A stretch of 38,925 nt of DNA from NCBI GenBank assembly GCA_963640685.1, contig CAVIAA010000020.1:1-38925 (forward strand). Reading direction: 5' to 3'. A program made the translations under genes and the position numbers. How positions within the stretch are numbered: the first letter of the stretch is position 1; each line of letters starts with the position of its first letter. The notes beneath the pieces are model-generated. The model did not search any database, was not told the DNA's origin, and worked only from the letters and a program-made list of their open reading frames with translations. This DNA is from SFEL01 sp963640685. GTDB taxonomy: Bacteria; Bacillota; Clostridia; Christensenellales; CAG-138. Positions 23,197 through 31,948 of this stretch are shown here, one piece after another.

Positions 23197-25336
23197 TCTG
23201 GAAAGAAAAATAAAAGCAAAAATACCGGGCGAGGATACCGGTATAGAGGTAAAGCACTCGCTTTGCGCAATATGCAGCCCGGGCATGCACTGCGGGGTAG
23301 ACTGCTACGTCAAGGACGGCCGGATAATTCGCGTTGAAGGCACGCCCGATCATCCGTTCAATCACGGCAAGCTATGCACAAAGGGTTCCAGCCTGCGCAA
23401 CTATATATATCGCGAGGATCGCATCAAAACGCCGCTGCGGCGCATTGGTGAGCGCGGAGAGGGGCGCTTTGAGCCTATAAGCTGGGATGAAGCCTACGCC
23501 GAAATAGCAAAAAGCCTGAACGCCGTAAAGGACAAATACGGCGCAAACTCCGTTGCCTTTTTCAGCGGCTACTGTAAGTGGTACAGGCCTGTTCTGCACC
23601 GCCTTGCCCATGTATTCGGCAGCGTAAACTTCGGTACCGACGACAGCAACTGCAGCGCGGCAAAGGTCATTGCGGACCGCGTCACTGCCGGCTGCGGAGG
23701 CGGGCCGGACTTTGGCCACGCAAATACATTCCTCGGGTGGAATTACGACGGCTACTACTCAAACCACCTCAGCGTAGAATCCGTGCGTAAGCTCAAGGAG
23801 CGCGGGGGGAAGATCATAATCATAGACATTCGCCAGACACCCGCCTCCAAAAACCTTGCCGATATGTTTCTGCAGATCAACCCCGGGACCGACGGTGCCC
23901 TCGCCCTTGGCATGGCAAACGTTATAATAGCCAACGGTTGGGCGGATATGGAATACATAGAAAAGTATACCTACGGCTTTGACCGGTATGCAGAGCTTGT
24001 AAAGCAGTATCCGCTAGACAAGGTGAGCGCCATTACCGGCATACCGGCCGAGCAGATATTTGAAGCCGCAAAGCTCTATGCAACAAACGGGCCTGCCTGC
24101 TGCAATTTCTCGGCCTCCGCGCTGGTGCACCACATCAACGGCTTTAACAGTCACCGCGCCATACTCTGCCTTACCGCCCTTACCGGCAATTTTGACCGTG
24201 CCGGCGGAAACGTCCCGAACCCAGCGACCTACCTTCACAAGCCGGCCGGCTTTAAAAGCCGGGAAAATCAGTTCCGCTCCGAAAGATGTCCGGACGGCAA
24301 GCGCATCGGCGCAGACAGATTCCCGCTTTGGGACGCCCAGTTTGATGAATTTCAGGCTATGGACCTTGCAAGGCAGATCGAGGAAGGCACGCCTTACCCC
24401 ATAAAGGCCATTTTCGGCCTTGGCATGAACGCAAAGATGTTCCCCGAGACCGAAAACCTGCTGAAAGTAATGAAGGACGACCTCGATTTCTTTGTGGATA
24501 TAGATATGTTCATGACCTATACGACGAAGTATGCCGATATAGTCCTCCCAGCCTGCTCCTCGCTCGAGCGCGGCGAGCTCAAGGCTTATCAGGGCGGATA
24601 CCTGTTCTACACGCAGCCCGTTATACAGCCGCTTTACGACTCGAGGTCGGATGTGGATATAATGTGCGAGCTTGCAAGGGTAATGAAGCTGGATGACCAA
24701 TATCTTACAGGCGGATATGACAAATGCCTTGAGTGGATGTTTGAAGGCTGCGGGCTTACCATAGAGGAGCTGAAGAAGGCCGGCAGGCCTATGAAGGTAC
24801 CTATCGCCAAATGGCCCGTGCTTCCCGGCGGCTGCCTTAAAAACGGTTTTAAGACAAAAACCGGCAAGTTCGAGTTTTATTCCACCGCAATAGCTGACAT
24901 AGACCCCAAATATGGGTTGGATCCGCTGCCGTCATACTATGACTCGCTTTCGGATCAGAACGATCCGAAAACCGCCGAGGAGTATCCATTCTACCTGTGC
25001 TCCGGCGCGCGCATGGCTCACGCCATACATTCACGTGTTCACGAGGTCCCATGGCTAAGGAGCCTAAGGCCGGATCCGCTGTGCGAACTGAACCGCAGCG
25101 ACGCCGCCGCGCTCGGCCTGAAGGATGGCGACCCCGTCACTCTGTACAGCCCGAGCGGTGAAATGAACGTTAAGGTCAAAACCACCGGAAAGATAAAGCC
25201 CGGTGTGATATTGACGCTTCACGGCTATACCGAGGCAAACGTCAATAATCTTATAGGCCGCAACCACCTGGACCCATACTCCGGTTACCCGGGCTTTAAG
25301 GGTATGCGCTGCAATATACGCAAAAGAGAGGAGTGA
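23189..25336 (+). CDS. Molybdopterin-dependent oxidoreductase catalytic subunit (DMSO reductase/MopB family)
   Basis: The gene starts with TTG at 23189, 8 nt inside the FAD gene, behind TAGGAGG; 715 residues. An N-terminal [4Fe-4S] motif is seen as Cys26, Cys29, Cys35 and Cys63 (LCAICSPGMHCGV ... KLCTKG). The Mo-bisMGD fold follows: VAFFSGYCKWYRPVLHRLA, then TDDSNCSAAK, where Cys155 is the likely Mo ligand, IDIRQTPASKNLADMFLQIN, and PGTDGALALGMANVI. The C-terminal MGD-binding barrel includes HAIHSRVHEVPW and LGLKDGDPVTLYSPSGEM. No twin-arginine signal is present, so it works in the cytoplasm. It needs the MGD cofactor made by the mob genes downstream. Cytoplasmic relatives include transhydroxylases and catechol dehydroxylases; the substrate here is unknown. 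Confidence 0.93.
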   Translation: MTDLERKIKAKIPGEDTGIEVKHSLCAICSPGMHCGVDCYVKDGRIIRVEGTPDHPFNHGKLCTKGSSLRNYIYREDRIKTPLRRIGERGEGRFEPISWDEAYAEIAKSLNAVKDKYGANSVAFFSGYCKWYRPVLHRLAHVFGSVNFGTDDSNCSAAKVIADRVTAGCGGGPDFGHANTFLGWNYDGYYSNHLSVESVRKLKERGGKIIIIDIRQTPASKNLADMFLQINPGTDGALALGMANVIIANGWADMEYIEKYTYGFDRYAELVKQYPLDKVSAITGIPAEQIFEAAKLYATNGPACCNFSASALVHHINGFNSHRAILCLTALTGNFDRAGGNVPNPATYLHKPAGFKSRENQFRSERCPDGKRIGADRFPLWDAQFDEFQAMDLARQIEEGTPYPIKAIFGLGMNAKMFPETENLLKVMKDDLDFFVDIDMFMTYTTKYADIVLPACSSLERGELKAYQGGYLFYTQPVIQPLYDSRSDVDIMCELARVMKLDDQYLTGGYDKCLEWMFEGCGLTIEELKKAGRPMKVPIAKWPVLPGGCLKNGFKTKTGKFEFYSTAIADIDPKYGLDPLPSYYDSLSDQNDPKTAEEYPFYLCSGARMAHAIHSRVHEVPWLRSLRPDPLCELNRSDAAALGLKDGDPVTLYSPSGEMNVKVKTTGKIKPGVILTLHGYTEANVNNLIGRNHLDPYSGYPGFKGMRCNIRKREE

Positions 25337-25340
25337 AATA

Positions 25341-25856
25341 ATGAAGTACGTCTTTACGTTTGACGAAAACCGCTGCTGTGCCTGTTCCGCCTGCATGATG
25401 GGCTGCCTCGACCAAAATGATACCGATATCCTCTCGGGCGACAAGTGCTTCCGGCAGACCTTCGACAATGAATTTGAGCTGCCGGATGGCAGCAATTACT
25501 GTGCCTACCTTTCCGTCGCCTGCATGCACTGCACCGATGCTCCCTGCATAACGGCCTGCCCCGTGGGCTGCACCCGCAAGGATCCCGATACCGGCTTCAC
25601 CGTTTACGACAATACGAACTGTATCGGCTGTAAAAGCTGCGCTATGGCCTGCCCCTTCGGTGCCCCCCGTTATAGGGTATCCGACGGAAAAATGGTGAAG
25701 TGCGATGGCTGCAATGAGCGTGTAAAGGCAGGGCTCAAGCCCGCCTGCGTCCGTGCCTGCTCCTTTGGCGCGCTCAACTGCGTAACGGAAGAGGAATACA
25801 GAGGCGGCGGCAGCACCAAGGCCTGCAGTCTGCTTATAAAGCAGATACTCAAATAA
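25341..25856 (+). CDS. Four-cluster [4Fe-4S] electron-transfer subunit of the Mo enzyme
   Basis: This 171-residue ferredoxin-like protein carries sixteen cluster cysteines in four groups: Cys12-15-18-22, Cys61-64-69-73 (with Cys77 beyond), Cys94-97-100-104 and Cys121-124-136-140. That is the layout of DmsB/NrfC/HycB-type subunits. It lacks a Tat signal and a membrane helix, matching a soluble partner for the catalytic subunit, whose stop codon lies only 4 nt upstream. GAGGAGTGAAATA precedes the ATG. It should shuttle electrons between the Mo site and the FAD/NAD oxidoreductase; that link is inferred from gene order. Confidence 0.95.
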   Translation: MKYVFTFDENRCCACSACMMGCLDQNDTDILSGDKCFRQTFDNEFELPDGSNYCAYLSVACMHCTDAPCITACPVGCTRKDPDTGFTVYDNTNCIGCKSCAMACPFGAPRYRVSDGKMVKCDGCNERVKAGLKPACVRACSFGALNCVTEEEYRGGGSTKACSLLIKQILK

Positions 25857-25873
25857 GAAAGCGGGCAGGAAAC

Positions 25874-26863
25874 ATGCAGATACAGGAAGCTCCGTTGTTT
25901 TTAAGCGAAAAGGACGTTCTTTCGCTGTTTGCCCCTGCAGATGCCATCGCCGCCGCAGAAGAGACCTTCCTTCATATAGGCCTCGGCGATATAGCGGTCG
26001 GCAAGATGGTACTGCTCTTTGCGGACGACGAACAAAAGAACAATTTTCACTCCATGCCGGCCGTTCTGCGGCATAGGGGCGTAGCCGGTGTAAAGTGGAT
26101 AAGCACTTATTCCGCCCCGTTGCCGGGGTACCCCTTCAGCCACGGCAACCTCGTGCTGCTCAGCAGCACGGCCACCGGCTCACCCTTGGCAATAGTCGGC
26201 GCGACTAATATCACCGCAATGCGAACGGCAGGAGGGCACGGTGTCGTTCAGGCAAGGCATCTTGCGAACCCAAGCCCCGAAGTGCTTTCTGTATTCGGCT
26301 GCGGCGCGCAGGCCCGCGCAGGCGTATTCGGCTTTATTGAGGAATTCCCGTCGATAAGGCAGATCCGCATATTCAGCCGCAGCAGTGAGCCCGTATATGC
26401 CCTTAGAGACAGGCTGTCCGGCCGCGTCGAGGTGGTTTATTGCCAATCTCCGGAGGGTGCAGTGAGCGGCAGCAGCCTCATTCTCCTCGCTTCCGGCGCC
26501 CGCGCTCCGCTGCTTACTGCGGATATGCTTCGCCCGGGAATGACGATAATAGGCATAGAGGGCTTCCGCGATATGGAGCCTTCAATAGCTAAAAGGGCGG
26601 ACAAATGGTATCTCGGCTTCCGTCAGCCCGATACTGACATCATTAACAGCAAAAGCCTCAATCCCGGCGGTAAGCTTTGCATGGCCGATGTATACGGAGA
26701 TATGACAGAGCTTCTGACCGGTAAATGTGCCGGGCGGGAGCGCGAGGATGAAATAATCGTTTCCACCCATATGGGTATGGGCGCACACGACGTATGCTGT
26801 GCGGCAATGGTATACCAGCGGGCAGTTGAGGCCGGCGTGGGTCAAAGGCTTCAGCTTGCCTGA
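25874..26863 (+). CDS. Ornithine cyclodeaminase / mu-crystallin family protein
   Basis: The 329-residue protein has the family core: GVAGVKWISTYSAP (with the conserved Lys), GNLVLLSSTATGSPLAIVGA, then NITAMRTAGGHGVVQARHLA, then the NAD-binding LSVFGCGAQARAGVFGFIEE, and LILLASGARAPLLTADMLRP. Known members are ornithine cyclodeaminase, alanine dehydrogenase and ketimine reductase, all acting on imines or amino acids through NAD(P). The length fits. It is the last gene of the operon, 17 nt after the iron-sulfur subunit, and is followed by a bidirectional terminator. Along with the opine dehydrogenase it points to C=N redox chemistry in the pathway. Confidence 0.92.
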   Translation: MQIQEAPLFLSEKDVLSLFAPADAIAAAEETFLHIGLGDIAVGKMVLLFADDEQKNNFHSMPAVLRHRGVAGVKWISTYSAPLPGYPFSHGNLVLLSSTATGSPLAIVGATNITAMRTAGGHGVVQARHLANPSPEVLSVFGCGAQARAGVFGFIEEFPSIRQIRIFSRSSEPVYALRDRLSGRVEVVYCQSPEGAVSGSSLILLASGARAPLLTADMLRPGMTIIGIEGFRDMEPSIAKRADKWYLGFRQPDTDIINSKSLNPGGKLCMADVYGDMTELLTGKCAGREREDEIIVSTHMGMGAHDVCCAAMVYQRAVEAGVGQRLQLA

Positions 26864-26892
26864 TGCATGAAAATGCCATTCGCCTCTCCTCC

Positions 26893-26933
26893 AAAAAAGC
26901 GGCCGCGAAGCAGATCTGATTCGCGGCCGTTTT
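26893..26933. terminator. Bidirectional terminator between converging operons
   Basis: CGGCCGCGAA (26900-26909) pairs with TTCGCGGCCG (26920-26929), extended by G-T and A-T pairs into an A-run on one side and TTTT on the other. It serves the plus-strand operon ending at 26863 and the minus-strand one ending at 26972. Confidence 0.85.
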
Positions 26934-26971
26934 GTCTATTTCAATTCATATAGGATGGAAACTGCGGATGG

Positions 26972-28162
26972 TTATTTATTGTCCTCAAGCCAGCGGAGGG
27001 CGCAGCATACGAATGCGGCGGTACCTATGTACATATAGTCCTCGTGGAATATCGCCTTTGGATTGTGCGGAGGATACTTCGCACCGTCTGCCATGCTGTT
27101 CACGCACAGGCTCAGCTGTATACCCGGCACCCTGTTTGTAACGTTGCCGAAGTCCTCGGAGGACATATTGAAACCTGCCGGTTTTTCAAACAGGGCGTCC
27201 TCGCCAAGCATATCCTTTATGTACCTTACGGCGGAGGAACGCACCGCGGGGTCGTTTACCAGGGGAGAGCAGCCGCCCAGCCAAACGAACTTCGCATCGA
27301 CGCCAAAGCTCTTGCCTACGCCGGTGACTATGTCTTCCATGCGCTTGAGTATCTGCTTACGCCTTTCATCGTTGAAGGTACGGAGGGTGCCCTCGATGAC
27401 GGCGGTGCTGGGTATGATGTTAGGGGCCTTGCCGCTGTGGAAGCTGCCCTGAGTCAGGATTATGGGCTCGCCTGCATCCAGCTCTCGTGCGCTTATCTGC
27501 TGCAGCGCAACAAGTATGTGCGCAGCGGTGGCGATAGGATCGATACCCTGATCGGGATGAGCGCCGTGGCAGCCCTTTCCGTTCACTTCGATACGGTAGC
27601 TGTCGCAGGAAGCAAGCGCCGGCCCGGGCTGCGCGACCGCAAGCACGCCCTCGGGATAGTTGCCGATGCAGGTAACGTGCAGCGTTATTGCGGCGTCCAC
27701 CTTCGGGTCTTCCAATACGCCTGCGTCGATCATCTTTGCTGCCCCGGCAAATATCTCTTCCCCGGGCTGGAACATGATCTTTATCTGCCCCTGTATCTCC
27801 CGCTCATGTGCTTTGAGCATTTTGCATACCGCCAGCATCATGGCCATGTGCATATCGTGGCCGCAGGTGTGTGCGCATCCGCCGTTGACGGAAGCAAAGG
27901 GCAATCCGGATTCCTCCTGCATTGGAAGAGCATCCATGTCCGCACGCAGCAGTATGCACTTGCCCGGCTTTTTACCAAAGAGCACGACGAGGCCGCATTC
28001 GCATATCTCGTTGTATTCGACCCCTATCTCCTCCAGCTTGCTCTTTACATAAGCCGTGGTCTCGGGAAGCTGAACGCCCGTTTCCGGGTGGCTGTGCAGA
28101 TAGCGGCGGTTGCACACTATTTCGTCTTGAAGGCTTTTTGCCTCATCAAGGATCCAATTCAT
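26972..28162 (-). CDS. M20-family amidohydrolase/metallopeptidase
   Basis: The 396-residue protein has the dinuclear metal site of the M20D aminoacylase-like group: RRYLHSHPETG (20-29), LLRADMDALPMQEESGLPF (71-89), CAHTCGHDMH (96-105, with the metal-binding Cys100 and His102), FQPGEEIFAGA (Glu135/136), and MSSEDFGNV near the C-terminus. Between them is the dimerisation domain (SYRIEVNGKGCHGAHPDQGI). It lacks a signal peptide. Such enzymes hydrolyse N-acyl, N-aminobenzoyl or carbamoyl amides of amino acids. AAAGGAGACGCCG precedes the ATG. It is the last gene of an operon with two membrane proteins, so it probably cleaves what they import. Confidence 0.93.
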   Translation of the reverse strand: MNWILDEAKSLQDEIVCNRRYLHSHPETGVQLPETTAYVKSKLEEIGVEYNEICECGLVVLFGKKPGKCILLRADMDALPMQEESGLPFASVNGGCAHTCGHDMHMAMMLAVCKMLKAHEREIQGQIKIMFQPGEEIFAGAAKMIDAGVLEDPKVDAAITLHVTCIGNYPEGVLAVAQPGPALASCDSYRIEVNGKGCHGAHPDQGIDPIATAAHILVALQQISARELDAGEPIILTQGSFHSGKAPNIIPSTAVIEGTLRTFNDERRKQILKRMEDIVTGVGKSFGVDAKFVWLGGCSPLVNDPAVRSSAVRYIKDMLGEDALFEKPAGFNMSSEDFGNVTNRVPGIQLSLCVNSMADGAKYPPHNPKAIFHEDYMYIGTAAFVCCALRWLEDNK

Positions 28163-28180
28163 CGGCGTCTCCTTTCGGGG

Positions 28181-28915
28181 TCACTTTTCCGCGCCGGCAG
28201 CTTCCTTCTTGCCGCGAATGACAAATGCGATGTAAGCAGCCAGAACGGTTATACCTATGGAAATAGAGTTAGCATACTTGCCCTGTACCAGCCCGTTGAG
28301 CATGAGCACGAACACTATGACGGCAGGGATGCTGTAGATCAGTACACTCTTGAGGCCGCGCCTGCGAAGATGGTTGCAAAGCAGCGAGCCTATAAGGGCG
28401 GGTATCACGTAGTTAAAGGAATTTATAACGCCCTGGGGCAGCTTGTGTATTATGGCATTGCCCGCAAGCACGACGACCAGTAGTATTATGAGGTTCACAA
28501 ATACGGAGATGCCGACGCCTATCGTGGTAATTATCTGCCCCTTTGGGCTGTTTACTTCAACGTCATACTTCGCCTGCAGGTTTTGAGCGACGGGGACGCG
28601 CAGGTTCTTTGCGTTTCCTGCAAAGTAGCTCATATAGGAAGAGGCGGCGCCGAGGATTGGGTACCATGTAAACGGCTCGGATATCCACATTCCCACGCGC
28701 ATGACCGCGATCGTGCTCGCTACGAGCAGATAGCTGGAAAGGGGGGCGGCATAGCCCTTTACAAAGTTGAGGTACAGTATCGGCAGGAAGGAGAGCACGA
28801 AGCCTATTGCCATTGTGATGCGGCCTATAACGTGCACCTTATCGCTGTATGTCGTGCTGAATTCCTTAAAGCAGGTATCGTTGGTCTGCTGGGCGGTGGT
28901 CTTTTCTTCGTTCAT
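28181..28915 (-). CDS. Multi-pass membrane protein, probable transporter partner
   Basis: I cannot assign a family with certainty to this 244-residue protein. It has a polar N-terminus (about 30 residues) and then about six hydrophobic segments, for example MAIGFVLSFLPILYLNFV, IITTIGVGISVFVNLIILLV and FNYVIPALIGSLL, ending in a basic tail (RGKKEAAGAEK). GNAKNLRVPVAQNLQAKYDV lies between helices. AAGGAGGAAAGATAAA precedes the ATG. It follows the DUF5058-like gene by 14 nt and precedes the M20 hydrolase by 18 nt, so the two membrane proteins most likely form a two-subunit carrier for the hydrolase substrate. Confidence 0.75.
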   Translation of the reverse strand: MNEEKTTAQQTNDTCFKEFSTTYSDKVHVIGRITMAIGFVLSFLPILYLNFVKGYAAPLSSYLLVASTIAVMRVGMWISEPFTWYPILGAASSYMSYFAGNAKNLRVPVAQNLQAKYDVEVNSPKGQIITTIGVGISVFVNLIILLVVVLAGNAIIHKLPQGVINSFNYVIPALIGSLLCNHLRRRGLKSVLIYSIPAVIVFVLMLNGLVQGKYANSISIGITVLAAYIAFVIRGKKEAAGAEK

Positions 28916-28929
28916 TTTATCTTTCCTCC

Positions 28930-29640
28930 TTATGCAGCAGTTATTGAATTGACTATGCTTCCTACGGCCATGCCGACAATAAGGGCGATCGCCATGCTCC
29001 AGTCAGCGAGCTTCGGGAATTTCTTTGCAATGTGCGCCACCAGGAAGGAGACCGCGAGGCTTGCTATGATGGATATGGTGTTTGCGGTGCTCTTGCGGCC
29101 GGTATCCAGCGCCCAGTAGGCTATAAAGCCAAGGCTGGCAGCCATGCCGAGTATGGGCAGGAAGGAGCGCTTCTTTGTGGCGGACTTCATCGCCATCTTA
29201 TCAAAGGGCTTGCAGGTGATGATAACGTGCGGGAAGTAGGGCGCGCTTGCAAATATGGCGCCGAAAATGCCCACGGTAAATGCGGACGCGGTGAGGTTTG
29301 GGTCGTCAAAGGAGGCACCCAAGCACTCCATCGCCAGCTTTGCATTCATGAGCTCAAAATCGGCAGCACCTATAACGCCGCAACGCATGAAAGTAACTAC
29401 CGCGCCGAGAAGCGGTATGAGGGACAGAACGACTACCATGACCGACATCGAGGGGCCGACCGAAATGATCGCAGAGGTCTTAATAGCGGTCTTTATCTCG
29501 TCCTGCGTAAAGAGGTTATACTTCTTGTTGAAGCTAAGGGCGTGGCGCAGGAAGAGCACGGCCTGCACGCACACAAATCCTATAAGCAATGCGCAAAACG
29601 GAAGGATCTCCTTATTCACTTGGCTTATTACAGATGACAT
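28930..29640 (-). CDS. DUF5058-like integral membrane protein, probable transporter subunit
   Basis: The 236-residue protein has about six membrane segments. It contains FCALLIGFVCVQAVLFLRHA, a cytoplasmic loop with TQDEIKTAIKTSAIISVGPS, MVVVLSLIPLLGAVVTFMRC, and IGAADFELMNAKLAMECLGA. The A-I-x-x-S-A-I-x-S-x-x-P-S plus P-x-x-x-x-x-x-x-x-R-x-x-x-I-G-A pattern matches what I recall of DUF5058 proteins, an uncharacterised family. AAAGGAGAACG precedes the ATG. It is the first gene of a three-gene operon with another membrane protein and an M20 amidohydrolase, which suggests uptake of an amide or peptide-like compound. Confidence 0.75.
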   Translation of the reverse strand: MSSVISQVNKEILPFCALLIGFVCVQAVLFLRHALSFNKKYNLFTQDEIKTAIKTSAIISVGPSMSVMVVVLSLIPLLGAVVTFMRCGVIGAADFELMNAKLAMECLGASFDDPNLTASAFTVGIFGAIFASAPYFPHVIITCKPFDKMAMKSATKKRSFLPILGMAASLGFIAYWALDTGRKSTANTISIIASLAVSFLVAHIAKKFPKLADWSMAIALIVGMAVGSIVNSITAA

Positions 29641-29766
29641 TTTCGTTCTCCTTTAAGTGATTATATAGTTGTTGTCCTGCTTGCGTGTTTATCTATGGTT
29701 AAGTCGGTACACCTCCTGTTTTCAGGCCTTCGCCTTCCTATTCAAGTCGCTTCATCTTCGAACAGA

Positions 29767-29806
29767 TTGACCGGATCCGCTCGATATTTCTCCCCCTACC
29801 GGTCAA
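29767..29806. other. Inverted repeat in the gap before the DUF5058-like operon
   Basis: TTGACCGG (29767-29774) and CCGGTCAA (29799-29806) form an inverted repeat with a 24-nt spacer, in the gap between the SLC13-type gene and the DUF5058-like gene. It could be an operator or a weak hairpin; no T-tract follows on either strand. Confidence 0.35.
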
Positions 29807-29830
29807 GTAGGACTGCTTTTATTAAACGGT

Positions 29831-31282
29831 TCAGCTAAATATCTTGCTGAACAAACAAAAGATCGGGATAGACACCAGCAGCACCGAGAGACAGCCTACC
29901 GCCGCCACCTTGAACCGCATACCGCTGTTCGGCAGGGCTTCGTTGGAGTGGAATATTGCTGCCGGGGCAGAAACGCCGGGAAGCATTATGCCGATATTTA
30001 TCATAAATATCAGCGCTCCGCCTACCACGGTGAGGTTCAATCCACTCTTCACCGCAAATGGCGCGATTATTGGTATCATGGCAGCGCCCAGCGCCATGTT
30101 TGAGCCGACGTTCACCAGCACGAGTGTTATTATCATGGTGAACACCATCAGGAACAGACTTCCCTTCCCCTCAAATATCGGGCTCACGACCTCGGTTATC
30201 CAGGCCAGTATGCCGGTTTGTTCATTCGTCAGGGCGCCGGCTATGGGAAGCGTTACCGCGCACATCAGTATTACGGGCCAGCTTATCGCCGTGTTTTTTA
30301 CTTCGTTGAAGGCTATGCAGCTCTGTCCGTCCCCTTCGCCGCTGGGCAGTATGAGCAGCAGTGATGCGCACAGGCAGTACATGCCGGCAGTGGTCACTGT
30401 ATCGTTAACAAAGGTATCCAGTGCGCTGCCGCTGAAGGTATTTCCAAGAATCACCACCAGCACCGTCAGCAGATAAAGGCCGATTATCCGTTTCGCTCTC
30501 GGACGCAGATGCTTGCTCTCCTCGTCCAGCCTGTCCACGTCGAATTCCTGCATTATGCTGTAATCCACATTGAACAGCTTTTTTGAAAGGAACACATACA
30601 CCGTCATTATCAAAACCGTAGCCGGGACCGTTATTATCGCCATCAGGCCATAATTCAGCGGTGCCCCCGCCGCCTCCGCCCAAACAACGGCGAGGCCGTT
30701 TTGCCAGCTGTGATAAGGTATCATCGCGCCGCCGGTTATAGTAGCAAGAAGTATGCCTCCCATGCCTACATACCTGAACGAGCTGTCCTTCGGATAGCCG
30801 CAGTTATCCGCGATATCCTGCCATACCCCGTAAAGTAGTATTGCAAGAGGGATCTGGTTTACTATGAGCGAGAGCAGCCCGAAGAATACCATGAACGCCC
30901 AAGTGTAGAGTATAGGCTTTCCCTTAAATATGTTCTTTGAAAGTGACCAGCGCGTGAGCCACTTGCCGAAGCCGTAATACGTCAGCGAGCCGGCGGTCAG
31001 CAGGCAAACGATGGACTGAAACACCGTATTGTTGCCCATCATGGTGGTGATCGCCCCGCCCATCGTGGTATATCCGGAAAGGCCGAAGGCTATTATCGCA
31101 AAAAACGATGGCCATATCACCCCGCAGGTGGAATATCCGTATATAACTCCTACGAATACGCCGAGTACCCGCATCCCTACCGGGGTAAGCTCCGCAAACG
31201 GAGGTATAAGGCCGAAGCCGAACATGAGTACCAAGGTGATCAGTGTATTTATTGTCGCAGTATACTTTTTTCTTTCTTTCAT
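29831..31282 (-). CDS. SLC13/DASS-type anion (di-/tricarboxylate) transporter
   Basis: The 483-residue protein has about 11-12 membrane segments with the inverted two-domain layout of the DASS/ArsB superfamily. Signature-like parts are GNNTVFQSIVCLLTAGSLT in the first half and GSNMALGAAMIPIIAPFAVK in the second, each a hairpin-type element followed by helices, and the C-terminal GIMLPGVSAPAAIFHS. Members move dicarboxylates, citrate or sulfate, often with sodium. AAAGGAGTGAAAA precedes the ATG. It stands between the mob operon and the DUF5058-like operon on the same strand, fitting import of a polycarboxylate for the racemase and MmgE/PrpD enzymes; the actual substrate is unknown. Confidence 0.85.
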   Translation of the reverse strand: MKERKKYTATINTLITLVLMFGFGLIPPFAELTPVGMRVLGVFVGVIYGYSTCGVIWPSFFAIIAFGLSGYTTMGGAITTMMGNNTVFQSIVCLLTAGSLTYYGFGKWLTRWSLSKNIFKGKPILYTWAFMVFFGLLSLIVNQIPLAILLYGVWQDIADNCGYPKDSSFRYVGMGGILLATITGGAMIPYHSWQNGLAVVWAEAAGAPLNYGLMAIITVPATVLIMTVYVFLSKKLFNVDYSIMQEFDVDRLDEESKHLRPRAKRIIGLYLLTVLVVILGNTFSGSALDTFVNDTVTTAGMYCLCASLLLILPSGEGDGQSCIAFNEVKNTAISWPVILMCAVTLPIAGALTNEQTGILAWITEVVSPIFEGKGSLFLMVFTMIITLVLVNVGSNMALGAAMIPIIAPFAVKSGLNLTVVGGALIFMINIGIMLPGVSAPAAIFHSNEALPNSGMRFKVAAVGCLSVLLVSIPIFCLFSKIFS

Positions 31283-31441
31283 TTTTCACTCCTTTACGTT
31301 CTCTGTGCCACTGATCAGTTTGTGTTTTTATTATTCTATCGTGTATATTAGCATTTGCTTTACGTTATGAAAAGGTGGTCGATTACCCTGCTTTTCTCTA
31401 TGGGATATCAAATTTTGAGGGATTTTGGACGGGGTCCGCTC

Positions 31442-31948
31442 TTATGCAGCGGAGATCCGTTTCATAATAAAGCCGCATATTCCATCAATATCATTCAAAG
31501 CAAAACAGGGCAGCTTTGTCTCGATTTTCATATCGGTTACCAGAGCTATAAAGCTGCTTATATCGCCGGCAAATCCCCTCCCCGTTTCGCTGCGCGCAAT
31601 TCCTATGCGTGGAAGTGCTTGGTTTTTATAGCCCTCTACCAGTATGATATCAACTTCATGCACTATATCCAGCAGCTCGTCCAACGTAAGGCTGCCATTT
31701 TGGATGTATGCGGTCTTGCTTGCGGAGCTTACTATCGTGATATCCGCGCCGGCCTTGGCGAAGCGCCAGGAATCCTTGCCCTCGCGGTCTATTTCAAAGT
31801 CATGCCCGTCGTGCTTTATTACGGCCAGCCTGAGTCCTCTTTCCTTCAGCGCGGCAATGAGCTTCTCTATCAGCGTCGTCTTCCCCTCTCCTGAATAAGC
31901 CGCAAACGCTATCACCGGAATACCGTGTATGTTTGTCCGTTCGTTCAT
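31442..31948 (-). CDS. mobB: Molybdopterin-guanine dinucleotide biosynthesis protein MobB
   Basis: I start it at 31948 (MNERTNIHGIPVIAFAAYSG), where ATG overlaps the moeA stop codon (ATGA) and AAAGGAT lies upstream; 168 residues, normal for MobB. The P-loop is SGEGKTTLIEKLI; IKHDGHDFEIDREGKDSWRF (near 50-75) and DIILVEGYKNQALPRI are typical of the family. MobB binds GTP and assists MobA in attaching GMP to molybdopterin. It completes a three-gene late-cofactor operon next to the only visible Mo enzyme in the window. Confidence 0.93.
   Translation of the reverse strand: MNERTNIHGIPVIAFAAYSGEGKTTLIEKLIAALKERGLRLAVIKHDGHDFEIDREGKDSWRFAKAGADITIVSSASKTAYIQNGSLTLDELLDIVHEVDIILVEGYKNQALPRIGIARSETGRGFAGDISSFIALVTDMKIETKLPCFALNDIDGICGFIMKRISAA

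Noticed and set aside
27044..28483. A long plus-strand open frame opposite the M20 amidohydrolase and the membrane protein
   Set aside because: It crosses two real minus-strand genes, has no ribosome site and no recognisable domain; it is a by-product of high GC at third codon positions.
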